This document shows positions 17,594 to 26,036 of a DNA stretch of 64,000 bases, piece after piece (position 1 is the first letter of the stretch; every line of letters starts with the position of its first letter). The notes beneath the pieces are model-generated. The model was not told where the DNA came from. It ran no database searches and saw nothing but the letters and a program-made list of their open reading frames with translations. The position numbers and the translations under genes were made by a program. Source of the stretch: Criibacterium bergeronii (GTDB lineage Bacteria; Bacillota; Clostridia; Peptostreptococcales; Filifactoraceae); the NCBI RefSeq assembly GCF_001693775.2, contig NZ_MBEW02000005.1:1-64000 (forward strand). Reading direction: 5' to 3'.

Positions 17594-19441
17594 CTATCTT
17601 TGTATTATTATTTGACCGCTGCTGTATGAAACCTGATTTTCTTCCAGTCCAAGCACCTTTGCCAAATACTGCACCGGTATCATAATTTTTCCGGAAACTA
17701 CCATCGGTCTTATCCCCATATTTTCTGATTTACCATTTAATGTAATATAACTGGAGCTTGCACTGACTGAGGCTGTCTTGCCCGGTCTTGACACTGTAGC
17801 AATTTTTGTTGAGTTGTCATAATTTAGCCATGCACCCGACAAATCCGCCAATGCTGCAATCGGCACAAAAGTTCTGCCACCTGTTGATACTGGAGTCACG
17901 CCCATATCCGTTTGGTTTGTATTACCAAATTGGTCTTCATAGGATACATATCTTGAGTAAGAATTTACCACTATACGAGGGCTGTTTACCGCTGTAGGTC
18001 TATACTTTGAGTTGTTTGTCATAGCATAGCCTTTTTGCAAATTCAATAGCTCTTGCTCTTTGTCCCTCAATTTTTGAGTAAGCTCTAAATTTGCAGTGCT
18101 AACGCTGTCGTCTCCTTCTCTCATTTTAGGAAATCTATATCCGTAATCATAGTAATTATAATTATCATAGTATCCATTCTTTGAAGATGGAGAGCTAAAT
18201 GGGTCTTGATAGAATGGATTATCATATCTTCTGCCGCTACGATATACAAATGAACCATATCTATTCATATAATCTATTGCTGAGGCTTTTAAATCAGGGT
18301 TGTCATGCCCATATTTAGAGATAAAGTCATCTATATATCCTCTATCCTCCAAATATTTTTTTGTGTAACTAGCATCTGTAGGTGCTTTTCCATTTCTCTT
18401 GATGTAATCATCTCTCATGTAGTCATCAAAGGTTTTAAACATAGAGTCAGAGCCATACTCTGCTTGATATCTTTTTTCCATCTCAGCTATCAGTGCTTTT
18501 GCTACACTGTTTCTAAAAATGTCTCTAGCCTCTTTTTCTGCTGCCAATTTTTCTTTAGCCTTTTTAGCTGCCTCCTCTGCCGCTTTTTTGGCTTTTTCTT
18601 CTTCTGCCTTTTTAGCCTCCTCTGCCGCTTTTTTAGCTGCCTCTGCGGCTGCTTTTTCTGCCGCCTCTTTTGCTGCTACAGCAGGGTCTTTTTTCACTGT
18701 TAAATCAACTGATGTCTTATCTGAAAATATAGCTTTTGAACCTTTTCTTCTTATATTATTTTGCCCAAGGTTTATTTTGTGAGCTCCAACTGTTAGTGCC
18801 TTTGCATTGGCAGCACTGACAGTTATGACCAAATTTTTACCATCTACAGTTGCCCCTGTAGGTTTATCATCAATCACAATTTTCTTTTGGTCTACTATTT
18901 CTATATTTTTATTGTATGGAATTATTATTTTTTGTTCTTTTTCCATAGCATAAAGCGGGTCGCTTATAGGACTAGGAGTTGGTAAAGACTCTGTCGTGAA
19001 ATAGTAATTTTCAACTCCGTTCCCACTAGGTGAATTATTATTTGCATATTTAAAATAAGCTTTATCTAATTTTAGCCTATATTTTGTATCACTAGTAAGT
19101 TTATCAAATGTAATTGTAGCTCCTGTATTGGCGTTTTTTAATGTTGGTACTATTTTTAAAGTTGCCGGAGTAGTTATATTTTCTAAGGTAAATGCTTTTG
19201 CCGCATCAGTGACTGTATATGGAGTTTGGAATGTAATATCTATTCCAGTTTCTAATGAAACTTCGCTTGTTGGGCTAGTCTGATTAGAGGAAATACTTTT
19301 ATTTGAAAGTGCTCCATCTTCATATACACTTGCAGTTACCTTGCTTGCTACTTTATCGGCAGCATAAGAACTTTTTGCCGGCAACACTAACCCAAGTGCC
19401 AGTAGTAAAGACAACACAAAGGATAATCTTTTTTTTAGCAT
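17594..19441 (-). CDS. secreted multi-domain protein: Ig-like, Ala/Lys coiled coil, copper amine oxidase-like C-terminal domain
   Basis: 615 residues from the ATG at 19441, eight bases after GAAAGGG. A signal peptide ends near residue 28 (LLLALGLVLPAKSSYA). Residues about 40-250 contain two Ig-like/Big-type repeats. Residues about 253-310 are an alanine-lysine-glutamate coiled coil rich in EAAKKA units. A tyrosine/asparagine-rich stretch follows around 410-440. The last 120 residues match the copper amine oxidase N-terminal-like domain common in clostridial surface proteins (GGRTFVPIAALADLSGAWLN, MIPVQYLAKVLGLEE). No LPXTG, SLH or cell-wall-binding repeats were seen, so attachment is unclear. 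It follows murB, separated by a long inverted repeat. Confidence 0.82.
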   Translation of the reverse strand: MLKKRLSFVLSLLLALGLVLPAKSSYAADKVASKVTASVYEDGALSNKSISSNQTSPTSEVSLETGIDITFQTPYTVTDAAKAFTLENITTPATLKIVPTLKNANTGATITFDKLTSDTKYRLKLDKAYFKYANNNSPSGNGVENYYFTTESLPTPSPISDPLYAMEKEQKIIIPYNKNIEIVDQKKIVIDDKPTGATVDGKNLVITVSAANAKALTVGAHKINLGQNNIRRKGSKAIFSDKTSVDLTVKKDPAVAAKEAAEKAAAEAAKKAAEEAKKAEEEKAKKAAEEAAKKAKEKLAAEKEARDIFRNSVAKALIAEMEKRYQAEYGSDSMFKTFDDYMRDDYIKRNGKAPTDASYTKKYLEDRGYIDDFISKYGHDNPDLKASAIDYMNRYGSFVYRSGRRYDNPFYQDPFSSPSSKNGYYDNYNYYDYGYRFPKMREGDDSVSTANLELTQKLRDKEQELLNLQKGYAMTNNSKYRPTAVNSPRIVVNSYSRYVSYEDQFGNTNQTDMGVTPVSTGGRTFVPIAALADLSGAWLNYDNSTKIATVSRPGKTASVSASSSYITLNGKSENMGIRPMVVSGKIMIPVQYLAKVLGLEENQVSYSSGQIIIQR

Positions 19442-19497
19442 TTTAAACACCCTTTCAAAATGTTAAGACTTTTTTCCAATTTAAATCTATATGTAGA

Positions 19498-19539
19498 GAT
19501 TATAAATTATTTTTTAATACAACTATATAATTTATAATC
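19498..19539. repeat. perfect 13-bp inverted repeat upstream of the secreted protein gene
   Basis: GATTATAAATTAT, 16 bases, ATAATTTATAATC. The arm nearer the gene contains TATAAT when read on the minus strand, a possible -10 box, though no good -35 is present at 16-18 bases. There is no T-tract after it, so it resembles an operator or a 5' leader hairpin more than a murB terminator. Confidence 0.55.
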
Positions 19540-19575
19540 GGCATAAATTTCTTTTCTTTTAATTTTTATGAAAAT

Positions 19576-20484
19576 TTATGAAAAATCTCCTATGACTTTT
19601 ACTTCCTCCTCCAATGTAATGCCAAATTTATTGCCTACCACTTGCTTTACAAATTCTATTAAATCCAGCACCTCTTGGCAAGAGGCTGAGCCTGTATTTA
19701 TCAAAAATCCGCTATGTAGTCCTGATACCGCAACATTACCCACGACTAAGCCTTTTAGTCCGCTATCTTCTATAAGCTTACTTGCAAAGTATCCATCAGG
19801 TCTTTTAAATGTAGAGCCTGCTGAATATGCCTCTAGTGGCTGTTTGCTGGTTCGTTTGAACATCAAGTCGTCAATAGTCTCTTTTATTACTCTTTTATCA
19901 CCTTTTTCAAGCTTAAATTTTACTTTTAATACAATCAGATTTTTTTCATTCACTATTGAATGTCTGTATGAAAAGTCCATTTCTTCATTTTTAAATGTTA
20001 ATATATTTAAGTCTGTGTCTAAGGCTGTAACTTCATATACGATGTCTTGCATATTAGGTCCATATGCACCGGCATTCATTGCTACTGCTCCGCCTACTCC
20101 TCCCGGTATCCCACAAGCGAACTCAACGCCTGTAAGGCTATTTTGCAACGATACGTCACAAACAGCTTTTAGTGATGCCCCCGCCTCCGCCTCAATGGTA
20201 TTATCGTCTACCATAGTAATTTTAGAAAAATTATCCTCTAATCTTACTACAACACCTCTAATGCCCTTGTCAGACACCAAAAGATTTGTGCCTTTGCCAA
20301 TAATCGTAACCGGCACTTTATTTTGCTTTGCTACAGAAATAACGTCAATTATTTCTTGTATAGACTTTGGATAGACTACATAGTCACAAGCTCCACCGAT
20401 GTGAAAGTTAGTTAGCTCCTTGGCAGGATAATTCTTTTTTAAATCGTATTTAGATAGTAGATTTTCAATTATGATTGCAGACAT
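19576..20484 (-). CDS. murB: UDP-N-acetylenolpyruvoylglucosamine reductase
   Basis: 302 residues, typical of type II MurB. FAD-binding segments are TIIGKGTNLLVSDKGIRG and CGIPGGVGGAVAMNAGAYG; the catalytic serine lies in AGSTFKRPDGYFASKLIED; HSGFLINTG closes the C-terminal domain. It reduces UDP-GlcNAc-enolpyruvate to UDP-MurNAc in the cytoplasm. In this genome it is separated from the mraY cluster by about 10 kb. A good AGGAG site precedes the start, 47 bases after an unknown membrane protein gene on the same strand. Confidence 0.96.
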   Translation of the reverse strand: MSAIIIENLLSKYDLKKNYPAKELTNFHIGGACDYVVYPKSIQEIIDVISVAKQNKVPVTIIGKGTNLLVSDKGIRGVVVRLEDNFSKITMVDDNTIEAEAGASLKAVCDVSLQNSLTGVEFACGIPGGVGGAVAMNAGAYGPNMQDIVYEVTALDTDLNILTFKNEEMDFSYRHSIVNEKNLIVLKVKFKLEKGDKRVIKETIDDLMFKRTSKQPLEAYSAGSTFKRPDGYFASKLIEDSGLKGLVVGNVAVSGLHSGFLINTGSASCQEVLDLIEFVKQVVGNKFGITLEEEVKVIGDFS

Positions 20485-20531
20485 TTTTACTCCTAGATTA
20501 AGATTTATTTATCTATTTATTGGCTTGATTT

Positions 20532-21554
20532 TTAATTATTGAAAAAATTTTTGAAAAAGCCTTTTTCATCGTCTTTATTTGTGTTGTCTTTATCATCAGC
20601 AGTGCTGGTTTCATCAGATGCACTGTTTATGCTTGGGTCAGCTTGTAATATATCTGAGGTATTATTTACATCAGTGTCTACTGCACTTTGAGCTTGGTCA
20701 GGCATGATGATTGTTTCGTCAATTACTTCACTGTCTGTAGTAATTATCTGAGGTGGTTCATAGGCTAACATATAATGCGTCTTGCTTGTAGATTGGTCTT
20801 TCATAAAGCGACTAAGCAAGAAAAAGAATGTGTCTCCCATTTCATAGCGTGTGTAATTATTTGAAAATATTTTTTCACCGCTTAGCTTATCAATTGATAT
20901 TTCGCCTGTTTTTGTGTCGTAGCTTGGACTTATTTCTGAATATGGATACTCTATGCTTTCATAAATTAGTGCATCATTTTTTAGTGTTACTTTCCTCTTG
21001 AAATTAAACTTTGACAAAGCTGTACTGGATTTAAATACACTAAATGCCATATCTACTGTCGTGTATATTCCAAAGCTCATAGACTCTCCTGCTCTTAGCC
21101 TGTTTTCAAATTCATCAAGATTTGCTGACTTAAAGTCTTTTTGTATATATTTAAAAAAATCCTCTCCAAGATAATTGCCTGAAAATACAGGTGTATCATA
21201 TCTAGCTTTAATCGCTACCGCCTTAATATCATTATTGTTTGTAGGCACAAAGAAAAATGACTCACAATCCCTATACATTATCGGCTCTACTCTGCCCATG
21301 ACATTTATTCCATTTTCATAAAGCTCTAATTTTACCCTACTAGAAACTACATACAGCATAATAAAAATGATAAGAGCCATAACCCAAAAGCCTATAGAAA
21401 CATAAACCATAAATGTATTAAGCATATTGCCCTGAGCATTATCCTTCACTTTTATATAAATAAATATCCCCAATCCAATGCAAGCTAACGCCAATAGAGT
21501 ATACAATAATTTTTTAAAAAAACCAAAATTTACTTTTAATCTAAACTCACCCAA
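20532..21554 (-). CDS. unknown protein with two membrane helices and acidic tail
   Basis: 340 residues if it starts at the TTG at 21554, eight bases after AAAGAGG; a GTG nine bases earlier is too close to that site. Two helices lie near residues 15-35 and 50-70, followed by a soluble region that may have a PH-like beta fold (LELYENGINVMGRVEPIMYR). The last 70 residues are low-complexity and rich in Asp, Thr, Ser and Asn, ending in a basic-aromatic GFFKNFFNN. I recognise no family. It precedes murB on the same strand. Confidence 0.7.
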   Translation of the reverse strand: MGEFRLKVNFGFFKKLLYTLLALACIGLGIFIYIKVKDNAQGNMLNTFMVYVSIGFWVMALIIFIMLYVVSSRVKLELYENGINVMGRVEPIMYRDCESFFFVPTNNNDIKAVAIKARYDTPVFSGNYLGEDFFKYIQKDFKSANLDEFENRLRAGESMSFGIYTTVDMAFSVFKSSTALSKFNFKRKVTLKNDALIYESIEYPYSEISPSYDTKTGEISIDKLSGEKIFSNNYTRYEMGDTFFFLLSRFMKDQSTSKTHYMLAYEPPQIITTDSEVIDETIIMPDQAQSAVDTDVNNTSDILQADPSINSASDETSTADDKDNTNKDDEKGFFKNFFNN

Positions 21555-21723
21555 AATAGACACCTCTTTAATTTTTATGTTTATTTTTTATTTCAAGATA
21601 TAACTACAATTATGTCTATTATACCCAAATTTTGAAATATTTTTTGTTTTTTAAAGTATACCACAATAAATTTTAAAAATCCACAAATTACAACACAAAA
21701 CATTAATTACAGTGCTTAAAATG

Positions 21724-21752
21724 TTTACAAATAATTCCATAGGTGATAAAAT
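21724..21752 (+). promoter_or_regulatory. promoter of pgi
   Basis: TTTACA, 17 bases, then TGATAAAAT (TAAAAT with an extended TG). It lies about 50 bases before the chosen pgi start. Confidence 0.6.
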
Positions 21753-21804
21753 CTATACAAATTACTTTATTTTCAATTATTTAAGAATATTTCAGGGGGT
21801 TTAT

Positions 21805-23145
21805 ATGAATAAATTGAGCTTAGATATTTCAAATTGTCAGGACTTTGTAAGTGAAAGCGAACCTTTAAAATTAGCACCATATGCCGATTTAGCAAAGAAA
21901 AATTTATTTGCCATAGCAGACAAACCCGGTGAATTTACCGGCTGGATAAATTTACCTACAGATTATGACAAAGAAGAGTTCGATAGAGTATTAAAAGCCT
22001 CAGAATATATCAGGCAAAACGCTGAAGTCTTAGTAGTTATTGGTATAGGCGGCTCATATCTTGGAGCTAGAGCAGTAATTGAGGCTCTAAAAAGTAATTT
22101 TTCAGCCTATGATAAAAATGAATTAAAAGTAGTCTTTGCCGGCAATAATATTTCTCCTACCTATCTTCAGGACTTGATAGATATGTTAAAGGACAAAGAC
22201 TTTTGCCTGAATGTAATATCCAAATCAGGTACAACTACAGAGCCTGCAATAGCATTTAGAATTTTAAAAAATCTACTTGAAAAAAAATACGGCAAGCAAG
22301 AGGCTAAAAAAAGGATTTTTGCAACTACGGATAGAAAAAAAGGTGCTCTAAAGTCATTAGCAGACAAAGAAGGTTATGAAACCTTTGTAGTACCTGACGA
22401 AGTCGGCGGACGATACTCAGTGCTGACAGCCGTAGGACTACTACCTATTGCAGCCGCCGGACTAGACATTAAAAAATTAATGCAGGGTGCAGCAGATGCA
22501 CAAAAAGAATTTGCTCAAAAAGATGGACTAGAAAATGACGCTTTAAAATATGCAATATACAGAAATATTTTATACAGAAAAGGTAAATCTGTAGAAATCC
22601 TAGTAAACTACGAGCCAAGCTTTATGATGTTTAACGAATGGTTCAAACAGCTTTATGGCGAAAGCGAAGGCAAAGACCAAAAAGGAATTTATCCATCTTC
22701 TGTAATTTTCTCAACAGACTTGCACTCTCTTGGTCAATTTATCCAAGACGGTAGCAGAATAATGTTTGAAACTGTAATAAGGATTAATCAATCCAAAAGA
22801 AGTCTTGCAATACCAAGTGATAGTGAGGACTTAGACGGTTTAAATTATATTGCCGGAAAAGATATGTCCTTTGTGCAGGAAAAAGCCATGAAAGGTACAA
22901 TACTTGCCCATGTCGATGGTGGAGTGCCTAATTTAGTTCTTAACATAGAAAAAAATGACGAGTATAACCTTGGCTACATGATATACTTCTTTGAATTTGC
23001 TTGTGCAGTAAGTGGTTACATGAACGGAGTAAATCCATTCGACCAAGAAGGTGTTGAAAGCTACAAGAAAAATATGTTTGCCCTACTTGGCAAAAAAGGC
23101 TATGAAGATATAAGTAAAAATTTAGAAAAAAGACTTCAAAGCTAA
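21805..23145 (+). CDS. pgi: glucose-6-phosphate isomerase
   Basis: 446 residues from the ATG at 21805, preceded by CAGGGGGT; upstream in-frame codons would lie in the promoter and lack a ribosome binding site. The length fits the short Firmicute Pgi type. Signatures are [19 protein letters not shown], the phosphate-binding [15 protein letters not shown], and the C-terminal [17 protein letters not shown] with the catalytic lysine. It interconverts glucose 6-phosphate and fructose 6-phosphate. It stands alone with its own promoter and terminator. Confidence 0.97.
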   Translation: MNKLSLDISNCQDFVSESEPLKLAPYADLAKKNLFAIADKPGEFTGWINLPTDYDKEEFDRVLKASEYIRQNAEVLVVIGIGGSYLGARAVIEALKSNFSAYDKNELKVVFAGNNISPTYLQDLIDMLKDKDFCLNVISKSGTTTEPAIAFRILKNLLEKKYGKQEAKKRIFATTDRKKGALKSLADKEGYETFVVPDEVGGRYSVLTAVGLLPIAAAGLDIKKLMQGAADAQKEFAQKDGLENDALKYAIYRNILYRKGKSVEILVNYEPSFMMFNEWFKQLYGESEGKDQKGIYPSSVIFSTDLHSLGQFIQDGSRIMFETVIRINQSKRSLAIPSDSEDLDGLNYIAGKDMSFVQEKAMKGTILAHVDGGVPNLVLNIEKNDEYNLGYMIYFFEFACAVSGYMNGVNPFDQEGVESYKKNMFALLGKKGYEDISKNLEKRLQS

Positions 23146-23154
23146 TTTAAATTT

Positions 23155-23214
23155 AAAGGGTTCTATGATATTTGTTGAGAGGTAACTCTCAGCAGATATT
23201 ATAGAACCTTTTTT
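23155..23214 (+). terminator. rho-independent terminator of pgi
   Basis: A long imperfect hairpin begins AAAGGGTTCTAT and closes with ATAGAACCTTTTTT. The inner part is GAGAG-GTAA-CTCTC. The T-tract is on the plus strand. Confidence 0.88.
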
Positions 23215-23224
23215 AATATTTTCA

Positions 23225-23241
23225 GGCGAACAAGGTTCGCC
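23225..23241. repeat. short perfect GC hairpin
   Basis: GGCGAAC, AAG, GTTCGCC: seven perfectly paired bases with a three-base loop, unusually GC-rich for this DNA. It lies between two terminators and no function is evident. Confidence 0.5.
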
Positions 23242-23265
23242 AATAGAGATAGTATGTCTGTCACA

Positions 23266-23296
23266 TAAAAAAGAGCCTGCTCAAAAGAGCAAGCTC
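23266..23296 (-). terminator. rho-independent terminator of the phosphodiester glycosidase-like gene
   Basis: On the minus strand GAGCTTGCTC, TTTT, GAGCAGGCTC is followed by TTTTTT, 34 bases after the stop at 23330. Confidence 0.9.
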
Positions 23297-23329
23297 ACAT
23301 TTAAAGCTAATTTCAAAAAGCGTTTTATT

Positions 23330-25318
23330 TTATTCAACTACAGCTTTATAATCATATGTCAAGCCACCGTTTGCATCTTCAAACATTTGTAGATATTTTA
23401 CATTTGATAGATTTTGATGGGCGTTATTTTTAAAATCGATTATACTTATATAGCTCACATTTCCTCTTTTATATGCGTCATATTTATCTGATTTATAAAT
23501 CAGATAAATATTTTTAGTCTGTGCATAGGACTCTAATTTTTTGTCAAATACATCTTGCTCCAACAATCCAACCTTTGCTCCCGACTGCATTGCTATAATT
23601 ATATTTTGAGCTGAGGAATTCAACGCTTTGTCAAGATTTTGTATCTGTACTTCATTATCATATAGTGGTTTTGCACTATTAAGACTTACAACTATTGTCT
23701 TATCTAATGTCTTTAGAGGTGTACCTGTATTTGCTATTAAATTTTCGCCATTTAATTTATTAGAAAAGGTTAAATCGCCATTTCCAATTAAAATATTTAT
23801 GTCGCCGGCTTGTGAATTTGCTATTATTTTAAATTTTAATATATCTGTTATCAAGCTTGATTGGTCTTGTGTATCAGGATAGATATTTATTTTTGGCATA
23901 GCTCCTTTTACATTTTTGCTATCGTGAGCGTGTGACTCCAGTACGTTTACATCAGCTGCTCCTATAACTCCTCCAACGGATGCAATTATTTGTCCCTTTC
24001 CTGCCGTTGTCGGCACTATGCTTGAGCCTTTAACTGTACTTTGAAAGCCTTGGGAGCTCAAATTCATATTGGCTGTGTTATAGTTTGTGTCTTTAGCGCC
24101 GCTTGTAGCTTGAGCAGAGGCAATTACCGGCACTTCGTCTCCTACATATATTATATCGTCCATTGGTGTTACATTTATTTTTTCAATCACTCCGGTTTGA
24201 TTTTCATTTTTCAACACTAACGCATTTATTACAGCTCTTTCACTTGGTTGATAATTTTGAGTTTTTCCATCTACATAAAGTGCGGTTGAACCTCCTCCAT
24301 CTAGCATTATTGCATCTTTAACGCCAAGGTTGTATAGATAGTTTTGCATATCTTTTTCGTCAAAGCCTGCTGTAAGAGCTTGTCTACCATCATTTGCAAC
24401 CATTAGTAGTTTGTTGTCATTTGTTATAGCTAATGCACTTCTTTGTGCTTTTCCGGGTATTGTGTTGGTTATCCAAGTTTTTTGACCATCTTTTATTAAT
24501 ACTGAGCCTCCCCCAATGATTGTTTTGATGTTTGGTCTAGCTTTTAATATGTCCATAGTAAGGGTTACTTTATCACCTACAGAATATATCGTCTTTAAAT
24601 CGCTACCTGTTGTGTTATATGAAATTATTGCATATCCTCCATAAGGTATCGGAGCTGATGGACTGTTTTCTCTAACTTCTGTCACATAGCCATCAGGTGA
24701 AACTATTACTTCAACTCTTTTTGGATTTTTAGAGTTTTTCCCCGGTGTTGCATAAGAAAAATCTGAGCTTAGTATCGCATTTCCCATAAACGCTGTACTT
24801 AATTGTTTATTCATAATTTGTATTTTTTGTGAGCTGCCTTTGGTTTCATTATCTACCACAACTCCATCAGTGATGTACTCAAAGCTGACTGCACCATCAT
24901 CAGTAATTATTATATTGGCAAATTTATTATATGCCTCTGCAGGAGAGGACATTATTTTTTTATCCTTTATCAGTGTACCTATTGAGGATGAATTTTTTGT
25001 CATCAAGAAAAAATCTGCATTAATCGCTCCTACCAAGCCGGGAATAGTAGGTGCTGTATTTTTGATACTAAGTCTGTTGCTTATACCATTGGTATTGAGC
25101 ATGACATCAAGCTTATTGTTTTTATCGTTTAGGTCTGCCTCCAATATATAAATATTGTTTGCAGTCCTTGCATAATTTTCTGTGATTTTTTTAAAATTGA
25201 TAGATTTTGATAGAGGTGCTGTATATACCTCATTTTCAATCATAGATGCTGCAAATATACTGTTTGCACTGAGTCCTAGGGTTAAAAGCATCAGTGGTAA
25301 TATTTTTGATTTTTTCAT
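23330..25318 (-). CDS. secreted phosphodiester glycosidase (NAGPA) family protein
   Basis: 662 residues with a signal peptide ending near residue 23 (LTLGLSANSIFAAS). Residues about 50-365 carry the NAGPA/phosphodiester glycosidase domain: GAINADFFLM, IIGGGSVLIKDG, RSALAITNDNKLLMVANDGR and the hallmark IMLDGGGSTALYVDG, followed by ERAVINALVL. Family members split N-acetylglucosamine phosphodiesters or related exopolysaccharide links. Residues 370-450 look like a bacterial Ig-like domain, and the last 200 residues are unassigned, possibly a metallophosphatase-like domain that has lost its motifs. It stands alone, with a promoter and a terminator. Confidence 0.85.
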   Translation of the reverse strand: MKKSKILPLMLLTLGLSANSIFAASMIENEVYTAPLSKSINFKKITENYARTANNIYILEADLNDKNNKLDVMLNTNGISNRLSIKNTAPTIPGLVGAINADFFLMTKNSSSIGTLIKDKKIMSSPAEAYNKFANIIITDDGAVSFEYITDGVVVDNETKGSSQKIQIMNKQLSTAFMGNAILSSDFSYATPGKNSKNPKRVEVIVSPDGYVTEVRENSPSAPIPYGGYAIISYNTTGSDLKTIYSVGDKVTLTMDILKARPNIKTIIGGGSVLIKDGQKTWITNTIPGKAQRSALAITNDNKLLMVANDGRQALTAGFDEKDMQNYLYNLGVKDAIMLDGGGSTALYVDGKTQNYQPSERAVINALVLKNENQTGVIEKINVTPMDDIIYVGDEVPVIASAQATSGAKDTNYNTANMNLSSQGFQSTVKGSSIVPTTAGKGQIIASVGGVIGAADVNVLESHAHDSKNVKGAMPKINIYPDTQDQSSLITDILKFKIIANSQAGDINILIGNGDLTFSNKLNGENLIANTGTPLKTLDKTIVVSLNSAKPLYDNEVQIQNLDKALNSSAQNIIIAMQSGAKVGLLEQDVFDKKLESYAQTKNIYLIYKSDKYDAYKRGNVSYISIIDFKNNAHQNLSNVKYLQMFEDANGGLTYDYKAVVE

Positions 25319-25353
25319 AACTTCTCCATTTTGTAAACTTATTTCGTCATTTT

Positions 25354-25382
25354 CTTATACCATTTGCCAATTTGTAATTTAA
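25354..25382 (-). promoter_or_regulatory. putative promoter of the phosphodiester glycosidase-like gene
   Basis: Minus-strand TGGTATAAG gives an extended -10 about 36 bases before the start. The -35 is poor. It lies just after the pyrE terminator, consistent with a new transcription unit. Confidence 0.4.
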
Positions 25383-25421
25383 AAAAACAAATCGGTAATA
25401 TTAATTATACTACCGATTTGT
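25380..25421 (-). terminator. rho-independent terminator of pyrE
   Basis: ACAAATCGGTA and TACCGATTTGT pair perfectly over 11 bases. On the minus strand the hairpin is followed by seven T residues. Confidence 0.9.
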
Positions 25422-25456
25422 ATTATTTATTTTACTGTTGTATTAAATTATCTTAC

Positions 25457-26023
25457 CTAGACTTCCATTTTTCTACTACCGGGTTTTACAGGTGCAGAAC
25501 CTGCCTTGCACATTGGACAATCTTGTTTATCATACAGCTTGATGTCCAATTTCATTGCAGAATATACCGGATACTCTATTTCGCCCTGCGACCTATCTGC
25601 AAGGCAAGCTATCCCTACTATTTCTCCACCATGTTGTTTTACTACTTCTATTGCCTCTTTTGAAGATTTGCCGGTGGTTACTACGTCCTCTGTAATTAAA
25701 ATTTTTGCACCTTTTTTTATTTCAAACCCTCTTCTAAGTGTCATGATATTATTTTCACGCTCTGTAAATATTGCCGGCACTCCAAGCTGTTTGCCTACTT
25801 CATATGCCACTATAATCCCACCCATTGCAGGTCCTACAACCATATCTATGTCCATGTCTTTGATTTGGTCTACGATTTTTTCTACTACTTTTGCCGCTTT
25901 GTCCGGATATTGCAATAATTTTGCACATTGCACATATCTATCACTATGTTTTCCTGAGGATAATAGAAAATGCCCTTCCAATAAAGCCTCTGACTCAATA
26001 AATAAATCCAAAACAGTTTTCAT
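25457..26023 (-). CDS. pyrE: orotate phosphoribosyltransferase
   Basis: 188 residues. The PRPP-binding signature is KILITEDVVTTGKSSKEAI, and VVGPAMGGIIVAYEVGKQLG and the flexible catalytic loop region FTERENNIMTLRRGF are present. It condenses orotate with PRPP to give OMP in UMP synthesis. The C-terminal CPMCKAGSAPVKPGSRKMEV is a conserved extension of the clostridial/thermophile-type enzyme. It follows the LapA-like gene by 13 bases. No other pyr gene is nearby, which is unusual, since pyrE commonly sits in a pyr operon. Confidence 0.95.
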   Translation of the reverse strand: MKTVLDLFIESEALLEGHFLLSSGKHSDRYVQCAKLLQYPDKAAKVVEKIVDQIKDMDIDMVVGPAMGGIIVAYEVGKQLGVPAIFTERENNIMTLRRGFEIKKGAKILITEDVVTTGKSSKEAIEVVKQHGGEIVGIACLADRSQGEIEYPVYSAMKLDIKLYDKQDCPMCKAGSAPVKPGSRKMEV

Positions 26024-26036
26024 AAGTATCTCCTAA

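Noticed and set aside
18305-18782. Long plus-strand open frames opposite the secreted protein
   Set aside because: They are antisense to the Ala/Lys coiled-coil codons and have cysteine/phenylalanine or alanine/serine-rich translations typical of shadow frames.
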